This document shows positions 9,520 through 20,066 of a stretch of DNA of 64,000 nucleotides, piece after piece. The DNA is from Falciphora oryzae (lineage: Eukaryota; Ascomycota; Sordariomycetes; Magnaporthales; Magnaporthaceae), in contig JNVV01000084.1 in the NCBI GenBank assembly GCA_000733355.1, positions 15,264 to 79,263 of the forward strand, in the 5' to 3' direction. Each line of letters starts with the position of its first letter. Within the stretch, counting starts at the first letter, position 1. The notes below the pieces were generated by a model. The model did no database searches. It was given only the letters and a program-made list of their open reading frames with translations, and had not been told where the DNA came from. A program made the position numbers and the translations under genes.

Positions 9520-11661
9520 TTAAGCCACGCAAACGCTCATCCTACCCGACACGCTCGCTAAAATTGCGTCTTCGGCATCATCCCGAACACAAGACACAAC
9601 GTCCTTGAGAATCAAAAGCCGTCGCTGATACTCGCAGTATGCCGTAAACGAGTCATCTGCTCTCACGGACGTGGCACCCCTATTCAGGAGTACAGCAACG
9701 CAGGGGCCATCACCTCCCACCGAGGGGCTCTGGTTTAGCAAGAGCATATCGCATGTGTAGCTGCGCTTCTCCGTTGATGGATCTGGATCCGTCACTCGGT
9801 AAAGCCGTCCCGACTTTACGTCTTTCAATTTCCATTCTCGCCCCGCCGGGAAGGTCGTCGGCGGGAACACGAAAGCGTAGTAGGTCGCTTCAAGCCCACG
9901 AGCTGTCAGCCGTGCGTCGGATTCCTGAGTGGAGAGCATTGCCCCGCCGTGGTTTCCGGCATGGGCGGCCATGAACGACGTCGGTGCCCAGCGGAAGCCG
10001 GGAGATGGCAGCTTAGAGCCGGGCAGGAAAAGGACGTTTTTCGGAACCCTGCCGACCGCTCGCAGGAGGTGCATCATGCGCTCGTCTGCTTTCAAATCCA
10101 CGAGGGTGGCGGGCTGTACGCCGAGCAGACTGGCGATGGCGAGGGTTTCGTCGGATGGCCTGTTGGTTGTCCTCCATCGCAAAGACCTGGCGGCATCGCC
10201 GATCCGATAATCTTTATACGTCGAAAGTTTGGTGAGCCGAAACAGCTCCGAGGCCAGGTCGGTCAGATGTTGGTACAGCAGCATGTCTCTCGGGGGTGGT
10301 ATCACGTCCCTCAACAGCAGCAGGCTGTCGTCAGCGAAGACGAGATGGAGCTCCTTGGCGAGAAGCGCCTCTTGCAGGGTCCAAAGGCGCCTCATCCAGC
10401 CGGAAGTCAGAACGCGCAAAGCCTTCACGCCGAGCGGCTCGGTGGCCTGGCAGTGTTGCAATCCAGTGTCGAGCACCAGGACCGCGGAAGCCTCGCGGTA
10501 GGTGCGCGCCATCAGTCCAATCGCCTCCTTTCGAAGGTTGTTCGCGCCTGGGATGCAGATGCCGTCCAGCCAGATGGCTGCACCTGGTCGTACCCTGGAT
10601 GCGAGAGCAGCCAGCCGTCGCAGCTGGCAAGCGGGGAGCCCGTCTTCAGTCTTGCTTCCTAGACCATCCGCCCAGACGTGGGAGATGGCAACGTAAGGAA
10701 GCTCCGTCGATCCGTGGACACTGAGTTCCACAGAGCCTGGGTCGGGGCCCTCGACCAACGTAATGACGGGAAATTGCTTCTCGAGAAGAAGCTCCTCCAC
10801 ATGTTTGAAGACCGGAGCGGAAAACTTGCAGCGCTTGTCTGACGGCGATGCCGACGATGGACATGACGGCAAATGCCTTGCGGTGTAAGTCTCGGGGACT
10901 ACGACGTATCTCGAGCAAGCCGTAGTTGAACAATCGTCGTGGTCTTTGCCATCTTTTGCCGGTCCATTCGCCATGGCGAACTCCAAGGAGGAAAGGGAGA
11001 CAGTAGTGATGAGGTACTGGACGACAGAGGGACACCACCCGTCGGCAACCATCTCTTTCGTCAGAGCATTTGAGTTCTCCTGCGCCCAGATTACCCAGCT
11101 CCAGCTGAGGCCCTGCCGTGCTGATTCTCGGAACATCATCTTGGCGTTGGCCAGCGCCTCACCAATCAAGGCGACGAGGTAGACCATGGACAGCGCATCG
11201 GTGCCCAGAGGGTTGAAGTCCCGGAACCTGAACTTTGCCAAGTCAAGCATCAGGGAATGCGCCGTCCTGAGGTTGATATTTGCTCGTTCTAGCCATTGTC
11301 CGGCCTCGTCACCCCTGCATCTTCCGATTCGATCGATCCAGGCTTCCATAAGGCCTGCCAGATGCTTTCTGGATAAGACAAGGTTGCCGAAACCGTCCCT
11401 CATCACCAGTGTATTCTCGGGCACGTGCTCCCAAATCACGGACTCCAACAAGCCGAACGTGAGGAGGCTCTGTGTGGACGCGGCCAGTCCCTCTGCCGTT
11501 TTTGCTCGGACGGGCTCCCCCTCAATTGAAGGATGTTTTGGTCGCCGAATCCCGAGATAATCCTTCAGCTCTGCAAGCGAATAACCATCGTGCTGGAATC
11601 CAAGCCATTTTGGACATCCGAAAAACCGGGGTGGTGCGATCGGCGCTTCTCGGCGGGACAT
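9520..11661 (-). CDS. HET-domain protein (heterokaryon incompatibility type)
   Basis: An intact intronless ORF of 713 residues from the ATG at 11659-11661; the frame continues upstream only to a non-ATG codon. The HET domain spans about residues 321-432 (roughly 10701-10366): LPYVAISHVWADGLG, LPACQLRRLA, AAIWLDGICIP, LRKEAIGLMARTYREASAVLVLD and WMRRLWTLQEALL. These are the three conserved HET blocks. The 320 residues before it hold a Cys/His-containing segment (CSTTACSRYVV) common in large fungal HET proteins. HET proteins trigger cell death on contact with an incompatible partner. No partner domain (NACHT, ankyrin, WD40) is fused. It lies convergent to the NLR-like gene, a class often functionally paired with HET genes. 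It is one of the few undamaged genes here. Confidence 0.93.
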   Translation of the reverse strand: MSRREAPIAPPRFFGCPKWLGFQHDGYSLAELKDYLGIRRPKHPSIEGEPVRAKTAEGLAASTQSLLTFGLLESVIWEHVPENTLVMRDGFGNLVLSRKHLAGLMEAWIDRIGRCRGDEAGQWLERANINLRTAHSLMLDLAKFRFRDFNPLGTDALSMVYLVALIGEALANAKMMFRESARQGLSWSWVIWAQENSNALTKEMVADGWCPSVVQYLITTVSLSSLEFAMANGPAKDGKDHDDCSTTACSRYVVVPETYTARHLPSCPSSASPSDKRCKFSAPVFKHVEELLLEKQFPVITLVEGPDPGSVELSVHGSTELPYVAISHVWADGLGSKTEDGLPACQLRRLAALASRVRPGAAIWLDGICIPGANNLRKEAIGLMARTYREASAVLVLDTGLQHCQATEPLGVKALRVLTSGWMRRLWTLQEALLAKELHLVFADDSLLLLRDVIPPPRDMLLYQHLTDLASELFRLTKLSTYKDYRIGDAARSLRWRTTNRPSDETLAIASLLGVQPATLVDLKADERMMHLLRAVGRVPKNVLFLPGSKLPSPGFRWAPTSFMAAHAGNHGGAMLSTQESDARLTARGLEATYYAFVFPPTTFPAGREWKLKDVKSGRLYRVTDPDPSTEKRSYTCDMLLLNQSPSVGGDGPCVAVLLNRGATSVRADDSFTAYCEYQRRLLILKDVVSCVRDDAEDAILASVSGRMSVCVA

Positions 11662-12490
11662 TGTGAAAAAAAATCTGGGCAGGCGAGTCACACCGAGGTG
11701 AAACCGCTTTTATAACAGATTTCCTACAGCAACACGGTGCAGATTGTGGGCGTCCCGAAAGTGATGATAACTTCAGCGTGTATAATAATTTCCTATGGCT
11801 TCAAGGGTGGTGTTTGAAGATCCAGAATCTGTCTAAAGGGGGACGGCTAAAAGCCGCAGTTAAGTGCTTCAGCCCACCTTACATTCGGTTGGGCTTCAAG
11901 TGGCGCCCATCGGCTTGGCGCAAAGCCTTCCCTCGCTCCATTGGATCTTACATGCAGGCATGCCAGGTGTTTCCCCTCTGCATACAATCGGACGCAAGCG
12001 CTACTGTAAAACGTATGGAGGAGAGCCGACAGGCAGCATCTCAGATCAGCTTCCAAGCCACACCATCGTGGCCGTGTCAGACAAGCGAAGGATGAAAATC
12101 TGATGGGCGAAAAAAAAAAAAAAAAAAAATCGCCCAACACACAGGCAGCCTCTGCCTAGGCCTAGATTCCCTCTCGGGCGACCAAGATCCGCCCGGCAGC
12201 CTGTGCCCGTCATTATAAAAACCATAGCCATGTGTTACATGGACGGGCTCGGGTCGTTTTCGGGCGGCGACGGCGCGTGTGCCTTGGGCTTTTCGGGGCG
12301 ATTTCCAGGCCTGTGTCGAGTGGAGGCGATGGCTGCCCGCTGTTGCACAGCGTCACGAGAATGAATTGATCTGATTGGATTGATTGCCTGTTCTGTTTGA
12401 TTGATGATGCCCCATACTTGTGCGGGCTAAAAGCGCCTCGCGCTGATTTGGACCTCTGGTAAATCAGTGCGGTGGAGCGATCTGTCATTT
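11662..12490. other. Intergenic; upstream of HET gene, with an A-rich hairpin
   Basis: The first 300 bp upstream of the HET start probably carry its promoter. At about 12103-12136 a run of about 20 A is bracketed by GGGCGA and TCGCCC, a potential hairpin. No gene is supported. Confidence 0.4.
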
Positions 12491-13064
12491 TTCGAGCGAT
12501 CTGTCATTTTTTGTGACTTAAATTTATTAGCGATTCCCATACAACAGTTAGGTATCTCCTCTTTAACGCATACTTACGCCTAAACGCATGCCGAGACAAC
12601 GTTATAGGTTAACATCCCTGATTAAGTTAATGCAAATGCAAATTGGCGATGGCCGCCAATCCACGTATTTATGCCTAATGCGGTTAATTTTAAAGCTATT
12701 CACAAAGTAAAGCCGGATTTAGACCGTTATCCTATTGGTATTCCTCGTTCGTGTAATCGTCGTTACCTTCGTAAATTTTTGTAGCCTTTAATATTGTATC
12801 TGCTGCCTTTTCGTCATCGCTGTATTCGGGAGACGAGACTTCAAAGGAAGCCGGCGAGTAGGTCCCTATTAAAGGGACGTTAAAAGGCCGCTCGTCGCCG
12901 TATTTTTCCGTATGGTAAAACCGTAAAACCTTCCGAGCGGTGCTTTCGTTTTATTCCGTAAACTGCCAAGGAGTATAGGGCTCGAATTCTTTTATAGGCT
13001 GCCAATCAAGCGGAAGCTGTTAATTACCAGCCGCCCGCCCAATTTATATACAAAGCTCGGTGAG
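12491..13064 (-). mobile_element. pogo-like transposon remnant, 3' part
   Basis: An AT-rich stretch whose composition matches 20067-21110 and that is separated from it only by Ty3-1. With the 5-bp duplication at the Ty3-1 borders, the two pieces were contiguous before insertion. It would hold the C-terminal tail of the transposase and the 3' non-coding end. Stops are dense in all frames, so no protein can be read. I did not find a convincing terminal inverted repeat. Confidence 0.5.
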
Positions 13065-13359
13065 TGTAACAAGGGGTCAAAGACGGCTTGGAGAAAGAAT
13101 CTCTAGATTGCAGATAATCTTTCTATGGGCTCAAAAGATGCTTAAGGAGGAAGGAATCTTTCGTAAAGGACATAGGAGATGGCAGGGTTTATATAAACCC
13201 TTTGTGATCCGTGCGAAGTATCGAGTACATGATTCACACTGCCTTCCGACCTTCACCGCTTGGCCTTAGGGCCGTTAACCGCCTATGCGGGTCTTCGAAC
13301 CTCCGTAAGGCCGACTCGTGATACCGACTAGTTGGGTCCACGGGTTCTTCCGTGTGACA
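13065..13359 (-). repeat. Ty3-1 3' LTR (295 bp)
   Basis: Bounded by TG and CA and the same length as the copy at 19772-20066. By my alignment it differs at 11 sites, all G/A on the plus strand, with no indels or transversions. A TATA-like TTTATATAAA lies near 13190-13199. Confidence 0.95.
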
Positions 13360-13377
13360 CTATCCTCCTCTTCCTAG
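13360..13377 (-). other. Ty3-1 polypurine tract
   Basis: Immediately before the 3' LTR in element sense the sequence reads AGGAAGAGGAGGATAG, a purine run of the kind that primes plus-strand cDNA synthesis. Confidence 0.75.
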
Positions 13378-13510
13378 GGCGCGTCTCGAAACCTTCCGAG
13401 GCCCGCTTAAGGGATGCGGCCGTGCCTATGTCTTATGGCACGCGGGGGTCCCTAGGCTTATCGGGGTTAAGCCGATAAAAGGCAACAACGTGTTGCTTAA
13501 ATCCGTCGGT

Positions 13511-13636
13511 ATCGAAATGCTCCCAAGGTTCCCACGTCCAGTCCTTTTTGCGTAGGTAATCCTCCCACCGGACAAAGTAACGAACCTTTCCTCCTATATC
13601 CATAAAGTCCATAACCTTTTCTACAACGAAATCTCC
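13511..13636 (-). pseudogene. Ty3-1 chromodomain
   Basis: Reading past the TAG at 13685-13687 in the integrase frame gives GDFVVEKVMDF, then KVRYFVRWEDY and WTWEPWEHF. This is the chromodomain pattern with the aromatic and WEP residues. Such domains sit at the C-terminus of chromovirus integrases and are thought to direct insertion to methylated-histone chromatin. The stop in front would remove it from the protein. Confidence 0.85.
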
Positions 13637-13684
13637 TACAACCGAGGGGGCCTCCTGCAGTACCTGGTCAGGGTCAAGTCGTGC

Positions 13685-14758
13685 CTAAATGCCAAAGCGG
13701 TAGGGCTCGATAAGGGATACGTGGAAAGCGTTATGGATCTTCCAAACTCTAGGCAAGGCCAGCCGTACCGCCGTAGGAAAAATAACCTTAAGGATCTGGA
13801 AGGGCCCGAGCATTTTGGCATCAAGTTTCTTGGCAGAGCGACGGGTCTTTATATGCCGGGCGTTCAGCATAACAAGCTGTCCTTCGGTAAGGACCGGCGA
13901 AAGGCCTCTCTTTTTGTCGGCCCAATGCTTCATCCGTTCCCGGGCTTTCTCAAGGTGCCGTTTGGCTTCTTCGTACACCTGGGTCATCCAATGCCGGTAA
14001 AATTGGCTTGCTGGATTGCGTACTCGTCCTAAGAAAGGGGGATTATTGGAAGCTGGGTAATACCCGTAATTGGCGAAAAAGGGGGTAATGGAAGTACTTG
14101 CCGAAGATGTATTATTATAAGCAAATTCCGCCGTAGGTAACAGCTCAACCCAATCGGTCATTTCGTAGTTTACGAAGGACCTAAAGTAGGCTTCCAGGCT
14201 TTAGTTAAGCCTTTCGGTTTGTCCATCCGTCTGGGGATGGAAAGCAGTGCTCATTCTTGGCTTTATACCTACCAAACGGAGGAAATCTTTCCACAAGTGG
14301 CTTGTAAATCTGGAATCCCTATCAGAAATGATATCCAAGGGCACACCGTGCAATCGCCAGTATTCTTTGGCGAAAATGCGGATAAAATCATCCGACTTCT
14401 TACCCTCGATTTTGAAGGGGACGAAATGCGCCATCTTGGTAAAGGGGTCTACCATTACCCAGATCGAATCGCACCCATCGCTTAAAGGGAGGTCCGTAAT
14501 AAAGTCCATGGCCACCGTCTTCCAGGGCTGGTAATGCAGCTCCATAGGTTGTAGGGGTCCAAAGGGGGCATGCCTTAGGGCTTTATTGCGTTGGCACTCC
14601 AGGCATCCCCTCACGTATTCCCGGACTTTTGCCTCGATATTGGGCCACCAAAAGTGCCGAGTAATTAACTCGAGGGTTTTATCCATACCCATATATCCAG
14701 CGACTTTTGTGTCATATTCGGACTCGAGGACTTCCTTTTGCAAGGCCTCCGTTAGCAC
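13685..14758 (-). pseudogene. Ty3-1 integrase
   Basis: Two open blocks in this span. The first (14758-14201) has the zinc-binding segment ending CLECQRNK and the catalytic core: first Asp in VAMDFITDLP, second in IISDRDSRF, and Glu in HPQTDGQTERLN. The family's first zinc-binding His positions read Tyr here (YDTKVAGYMG), as expected from CAC or CAT turned to TAC or TAT. The second block (14161-13685) is the C-terminal part (AEFAYNN, LVMLNARHI, LGPFQILK). Integrase inserts the cDNA into the host genome; this copy is inactive by stops. Confidence 0.9.
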
Positions 14759-15160
14759 CCACAGTCTTTCCTTATAATAAAGGAGGCCATCCTCAACTTC
14801 TTCACCCTTTTCGGGCTTCTGGAAGCGGCCCTGGTATTCGGAATCCGATATACCAGCTTGCTTAACTTTATCAGTAAATTCCGTAGCCCACTTTAGGACT
14901 GGAATACTGCAAAGCCGGCCTGGGGATAGGAGGAAAAAAGGTGCTCCTTACGGCAAAGCTTCTTCCATGGGGTTATCTCCTTGTCCTTCCAGGGCCGAAA
15001 TTTTTACTAGGAAGTGTTTTTCTTATAAGATCGTCGTAATCGGCTAATCCTCACTCCCCCCTTTCTCAAGCCTGTGCTAAAAAAGTTTCGAAAGCACGTC
15101 GGCCTTATCGTTTTGTTTTCCTGGCCGGTAATTAATCATAAACCAATAACCAGCCAACTG

Positions 15161-16327
15161 TTATGCCCATCTGGCTTGCCTTCGATTAAGGACTTTGGCC
15201 GTCAGGAAATATTCGAGGTTCCGGTAATCTATATAAACCTTTATCCGGTGCTTCGCCCCTTTGAGGTAATGCCTCCACCTAACGAAACAATTAACGACCG
15301 CCAAAAGTTCCTTATCGTGGATTTCATAATTGATTTCGGCGGGCGACATTTTGCGTAAATGGAAAGCAACGGGGTGCAATTTATTAGTTTCGGGGTCCCT
15401 TTGGGATAGCACCCTTCCAAAGGCAAAGTCCGAAGCGTCTACCTCGACTTGCGCCGGGAGAAACGGATCGAAATGCCGGAATATCGGAGGCGAAACGAAA
15501 GCGACTTTAAAAGCTTCAAAGGCCTGGTCCATCTCGGGGGTCCATCGCTATTAGTTTTTTAGCAGGGCGTTAGCCGTCGTTATAGGCTTAACGATTCCTA
15601 AAAACCCTTTAATAAACCTCCTATAAAAGTTGGCAAAGCCGATAAACGACTGGGAATCCTTAAAGCAGTTAGGGGCCTCCCATTGGATGATAGCATCAAC
15701 CTTATCTTTGGACATTGCGATGCCCTCGGGTCCTATTATGTAACCAAAGAACTCGACCTCGTGCACCCCCCAGACGCATTTGCGAGGGGCCACGGCCAGG
15801 TTGTGTTTAGTAAGGCGGCGAAGCACCTCCTTTACCAAACTATCGTGTTGTTCCTTGGTCTCTGCGTATATTAGGAGGTCATCCAAATACACGAAGAGCC
15901 CGGCATCGATAAGGTCCATAAAGATATAGTTCATTATGCTTTAAAAGGTGGCGGGGGCGTTGATAAAGCCTATAGGCATAACCGTGAACTCGAAGACGCC
16001 GTATTTGCAGCGGAAGGCTGTAAGCCATTCGTAACCTTTTTTTATTCGAATTAGGTTAAACCCAGTTTTAAGGTCGATTTTCGTTTTCCATTTGGCATTC
16101 CGAAATCGATCCTGGAATTCCGTGATAAGCGGGATAAGGCACCGAATCGGGATCGTTTTGGCGTTAACGTCCCTATAGTCGACCACCACCCTTAAAGGAT
16201 CGAGGGGGTTTTTCTTTTCCGCGAACATAAAGGGCGAACTGTTGGCAGTTTTGCATAGCCTAACCTTGCCGGTTCGTACATGCTTTTCCAGCCAAGGCTT
16301 TAAAACGTCCAGCTCCCTTTGGCTCAT
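15161..16327 (-). pseudogene. Ty3-1 reverse transcriptase and RNase H
   Basis: The RT begins with SPFMFAEKK and shows VVVDYRDVNAKT, TAFRCKYGVFEF and INAPATF, then a TAA (15941-15943), then in the same frame LFVYLDDLLIYA with the YLDD active site. A TAA-TAG pair separates this from RNase H (15532-15161), which has VEVDASDFAFG, NYEIHDKELLAVV and YIDYRNLEYF; the last motif normally reads TDH, so both Thr-to-Ile and His-to-Tyr are C-to-T changes in sense. These enzymes make the element's cDNA and degrade its RNA template. Confidence 0.92.
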
Positions 16328-16708
16328 TTAGTATAAGGGGCCATAGTTTAATTAGGCTCCTTCCTTTAAATGAATTTCGTGGTCCCAGGGCTGATGATCG
16401 GGAAAACGGGTAGCGGCCGCTTCCGTCATAATAGGAAGGAACTCCCTAAACTCTTCTGGTACCGATTCGAGGCCGTCCGAGTCTGCTTTGGCCACTTCCT
16501 CAGGGGAAGGAATACCATGCCCGTACTTAATAGCCGCAATAACTGCGGGTTCGACCGTTTTCATATCCTCCCGAAAGCGTAAGCCTTTTAGGGGCCGTAA
16601 ATCCTATGGCTTCCGGGCCCGGGGCTTGTTGCACTTCCGGCACTTGTCCGAATCCATGCGGATATCCCGAAGGTCGCGATCCAATAAGCCCAACGGTGGG
16701 TGTTGCTT

Positions 16709-16999
16709 TTACCATGCGAAAGGTAAGATAACGTCGCAATCTGGATCCGTAGGACTAACTTCAAACGTTTCCGTAAAATAGTGCGTTTTGTGCCGGAGGG
16801 TAACGTCAACCACTAGTTGCTTTCCGGCCCTTAGTTCGACCGCCCCTAAAAAGGTAGTCATAATGCGGGGAATAGCTCTGTCAACCAAATGCCCTGGAAG
16901 CTGCTTGGCTATTTTGTCCGAAATAACCTTCGTATCGCTGCCTCCGTCCAAAAGGACCCGAACAGGTATCTCCTTCGATCCCTTTGCCCGTATATACAT
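16709..16999 (-). pseudogene. Ty3-1 aspartic protease
   Basis: The segment VRVLLDGGSDTKVISDKIA matches the retropepsin active-site block, with DGG where DSG or DTG is usual. It is followed by the flap-like region and DPDCDVILPFAW, close to the common DxILGxxW end of fungal Ty3 proteases. It would mature the Gag-Pol polyprotein. Confidence 0.8.
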
Positions 17000-17074
17000 A
17001 CGGAGGATCGGCCTTGCAAGTTCCCTATCCGTTAGGGGCCTTCTGGTCCGGTTGGCAGCGATAATTGATGGTTG

Positions 17075-19672
17075 TCAACAGTCATCGTCCGATTCCGAAT
17101 CTGATAATTCAAAGATTCGTGTTTCGCTTGGGGCTTCCGAAACGAGGCCTGCAATTTTGGCCCTTTTAGCCTGTGGCTGTTCCTCCTGTTCGTCCGTCGC
17201 AAAGCGTTTAAGGATAGATTTGGCGCCGGCCGTCTTTGCCGGTGCAGGAGGGAGTTCCTTGCCGTTGGTGTCCTTTTTGGCGTAGCATTCCAACGTGTAG
17301 TGCCCTTCTCTTCCACAGCGCCAGCAATCGGCTTTAGCCAACTTTCGTGCGTCGATATCGCGTTGTTCGACCCCTTCGAGTGCTAGTTTGGTCGTAGTCC
17401 AAACGTTACTTTTTTTGTTGGCAGCTTTATCGTTGGCCTTCTTTCCGGAACGGGAGCTTGAGGATGGACTTTGGCTCTTGTCCTTGGAGCCTTTGCCTTG
17501 GCGACGGCCCGCGTTCGAGCGCTCCGAAGTCGAAACGGGCTCGTTTTTTCCCTTATCCTTCGGGGTTAGCCCAGGGTCCTAGAGCATAACCTCGTGGATT
17601 TTGCCGGCTTCCTGGATTGCGGCGAGGAATTTTTCGTCCGTATCAGGGACTCCTCCGCAACGGGAATATACCAATTTGGTAATTTCCTTTGGGAGGGTGC
17701 GGGAAATGTGCTCCCTAAACATAACGCCCGACCATTAAACCGCTTCGTTAAGGTCGAAAAGTTTAGTAAAGTACTGAACGGTATCTCCCTTATACCTAAG
17801 CTCCCTTATTTTTTTAGCGTTACGGTGGTATTCGGTGGCGTCCCGGAAGCGTTCCTATAGGGCCGCCGAATAAGCCCGCCAATTATTTTCGAATTGCGCG
17901 CTTCGAAGGGACCGAAAGCGTTAATGGTGCCAAACTTGTGCGTTTTCCGTAAGTAGGGACCCGACCCAGTTGATTTTAACGGTATCGTTAGGAAAGCTTT
18001 CGACGTAGGTTTCCATATAGGAGGTAACGCGAAGCCACCATAGCCTAAATTTAGCCAGGTCTTTGCCGTCGTAACTGGGGGGCTTATTAAGCTGGACTGG
18101 GTTGATAACGGCCGTAGGGATCGGACCACGCAGGCAAGCAGTTCCTTGTTGGATGGCTTTAATAAGGTCTCGCAAATCGGGGTCTTTGGAGGCCCGTCCG
18201 TTATTTTCGGGGGCATCGTTTTCCGAAGAGGAGTCCGAAGGTTTTAAAGGTTCCGAAAAAATAGCAATATGCTCGGGAGGTTCGTTAGGTGGCCCCTAGG
18301 GAGGCCCCTAAAGAAGTTCTCCGAGGCTTTCGGAGTGCTTAGGACCTGCCGTTGCGGCCCTGTACTATTGTTAGGCAGCGGAGGCAGTAGCCCGAACTTG
18401 TTGCCGTCGGAGGTTATCGGATGATAGGGGGTCCTAAAGACCCTGGCGTGATAATGCCGACGTTTTAAACGCCGATTAAGGTAGCGGTTTTTCCGTAAAA
18501 GGGACGGGTTCCCCCCTTACTAGAGTGCTTTAACGTGAGCCCGGTGGAAAGGACGACCTTTGGAGGGCCGAAAATACCGTAGCTGATCTAAGCCGCTTTC
18601 TTTGTGCCGCAAATCGCCGACTTTCTCGTACAACGTCCCTAACGAGCTGATGCGTTTGGGCCAATATGCGCCATTCGGCATTAGTAAAGGCCTCGGGCGA
18701 AACATGCTCCTTGGTTAGGAGATCCTGGATCTGGGCATCCTTATTAACGGCCCAGTTAGTAACTCCCTCCTCGAAGGTGGAAAGTCGTGCTTGTAGGTCC
18801 TGCAAATAGTTTTGTTGGACCCGAGTAACGTCCCGGAGCTGAACTAGGGCCTCCGAACGGATTTGTTGCTTTTCGGCCAAAGTGGCAACCGTAGCCCAGA
18901 TTTGTTGTGCAAATGCCTGGCTTTCTCCGATAATCCGTTGCCGGAATGCCTTTTATTGCTCGGCAGAAGCGATCAGGCCTTCTTTATATAAAGAAACGAC
19001 GGTATGGTACGCGTAGGTAATGCGGTCGTAATAGGTCCTAATTTCGCGGATTTGTTCCCGATCGGCGAGGATTTCCTGGCTCACACCTCGGGATAGGGCC
19101 GAAATTGCTTCATGCGTACTAATAAATTCCCGCTGGATTTCGGTCATCCAGCCCGGGGGGTCTTGAAGGCGTCCCACGGATATAAAGGCTTGTTGTTCGA
19201 AGGCCATGTCGAAGGGGGGTGCCAAATAAAGGATAAGTGCCCCTTGATCGTCGAGCATAGGGGTATTTTAACGTTCTTCCGGTACAAACCGGGAAGGGCC
19301 TTCGGGGGCTTTTCCGGCCGCTTTTTCAAATTAGGCCGGCATAGTATCGGCAGGTATACCGGAATCGCTAGGCAAAAAGGGGGATTCCGTTAATTCCACG
19401 GCCGGCATGCCAAAATCGCTTGGTAGGGAAGGAGATGTCGTTACAGACGAAATAAGGGGGTCCGGTTCCCTGTATTCCTGGGCAGCGTAAAGTCCCAAAG
19501 GTATAAGGGAGATCTTCCGGCCTTTTTTGGAGTCCCGTGACTTCGCCAGGGCGACTGAGAGGGTAAAACGACCCTCCTGTATATTCTTCTCGCTTTCACC
19601 CGTTCGAAAACACCGGTGACAGTCAAAGTGTCTATGGTGTAGCCCCAGGGTTTTATTCGCTAAAGAAGGCAA
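17075..19672 (-). pseudogene. Ty3-1 gag region with CCHC knuckle
   Basis: Broken reading frames cover the capsid. The block at 18175-17921 (KPPSYDGKDLAKFRLWW, ESFPNDTVKINWVGS, LLTENAQVWHH) matches fungal Ty3 capsid sequence. A CCHC zinc knuckle, CWRCGREGHYTLEC, follows near 17329-17287. Frames at 19672-18530 hold Gln/Glu-rich helical sequence. Stops separate all blocks. Confidence 0.8.
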
Positions 19673-19771
19673 CAGTTGGGATTTGGGGGTACCGATTAAC
19701 AGGGCCTTTCCAAAGCTTAGAAGGAAAGATAGTGAGGCTTCTGTTAGGGGGCAAAGCGTAAAAAGATTATT

Positions 19772-20066
19772 TGTAACAAGGGGTCAAAGACGGCTTGGAG
19801 AAAAAATCTCTAAATTGCAGATAATCTTTCTATAGGCTCAAAAAATGCTTAAGGAGGAAGGAATCTTTCGTGAAGGACATAGGAGATGGCAGGGTTTATA
19901 TAAACCCTTTATAATCCGTGCGAAGTATCAAGTACATGATTCACACTGCCTTCCGACCTTCACCGCTTGGCCTTAAGGCCGTTAACCGCCTATGCGGGTC
20001 TTCGAACCTCCGTGAGGCCGACTCGTGATGCCGACTAGTTGGGTCCACGGGTTCTTCCGTGTGACA
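19772..20066 (-). repeat. Ty3-1 5' LTR (295 bp)
   Basis: Starts the element in minus-strand sense. No tRNA-type TGG primer site follows it; the next bases read ATAATCTTTTTACGC, so the priming mechanism is not evident. Confidence 0.95.

Larger units (their letters stand above)
13065..20066 (-). mobile_element. Ty3-1: full-length chromovirus-type Ty3/gypsy retrotransposon
   Basis: A 7002-bp element reading on the minus strand. Two 295-bp LTRs start TGTCACACGG and end CCTTGTTACA in element sense. The flanks are GTGAG (13060-13064) and ATGAG (20067-20071), a 5-bp target duplication with one G/A difference. Order is LTR, gag with CCHC knuckle, aspartic protease, reverse transcriptase, RNase H, integrase, chromodomain, polypurine tract, LTR: the canonical chromovirus layout. 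No ORF is intact. Many stops fall where the family has Gln, for example TAA at 15941-15943 between RT blocks and the TAA-TAG pair just before RNase H. This fits C-to-T decay of the RIP type. It is inserted in a pogo-like remnant. Confidence 0.95.

Noticed and set aside
11662..11691. N-terminal extension of the HET protein by ten residues
   Set aside because: The extended frame starts with GTG; the first ATG is at 11659-11661.
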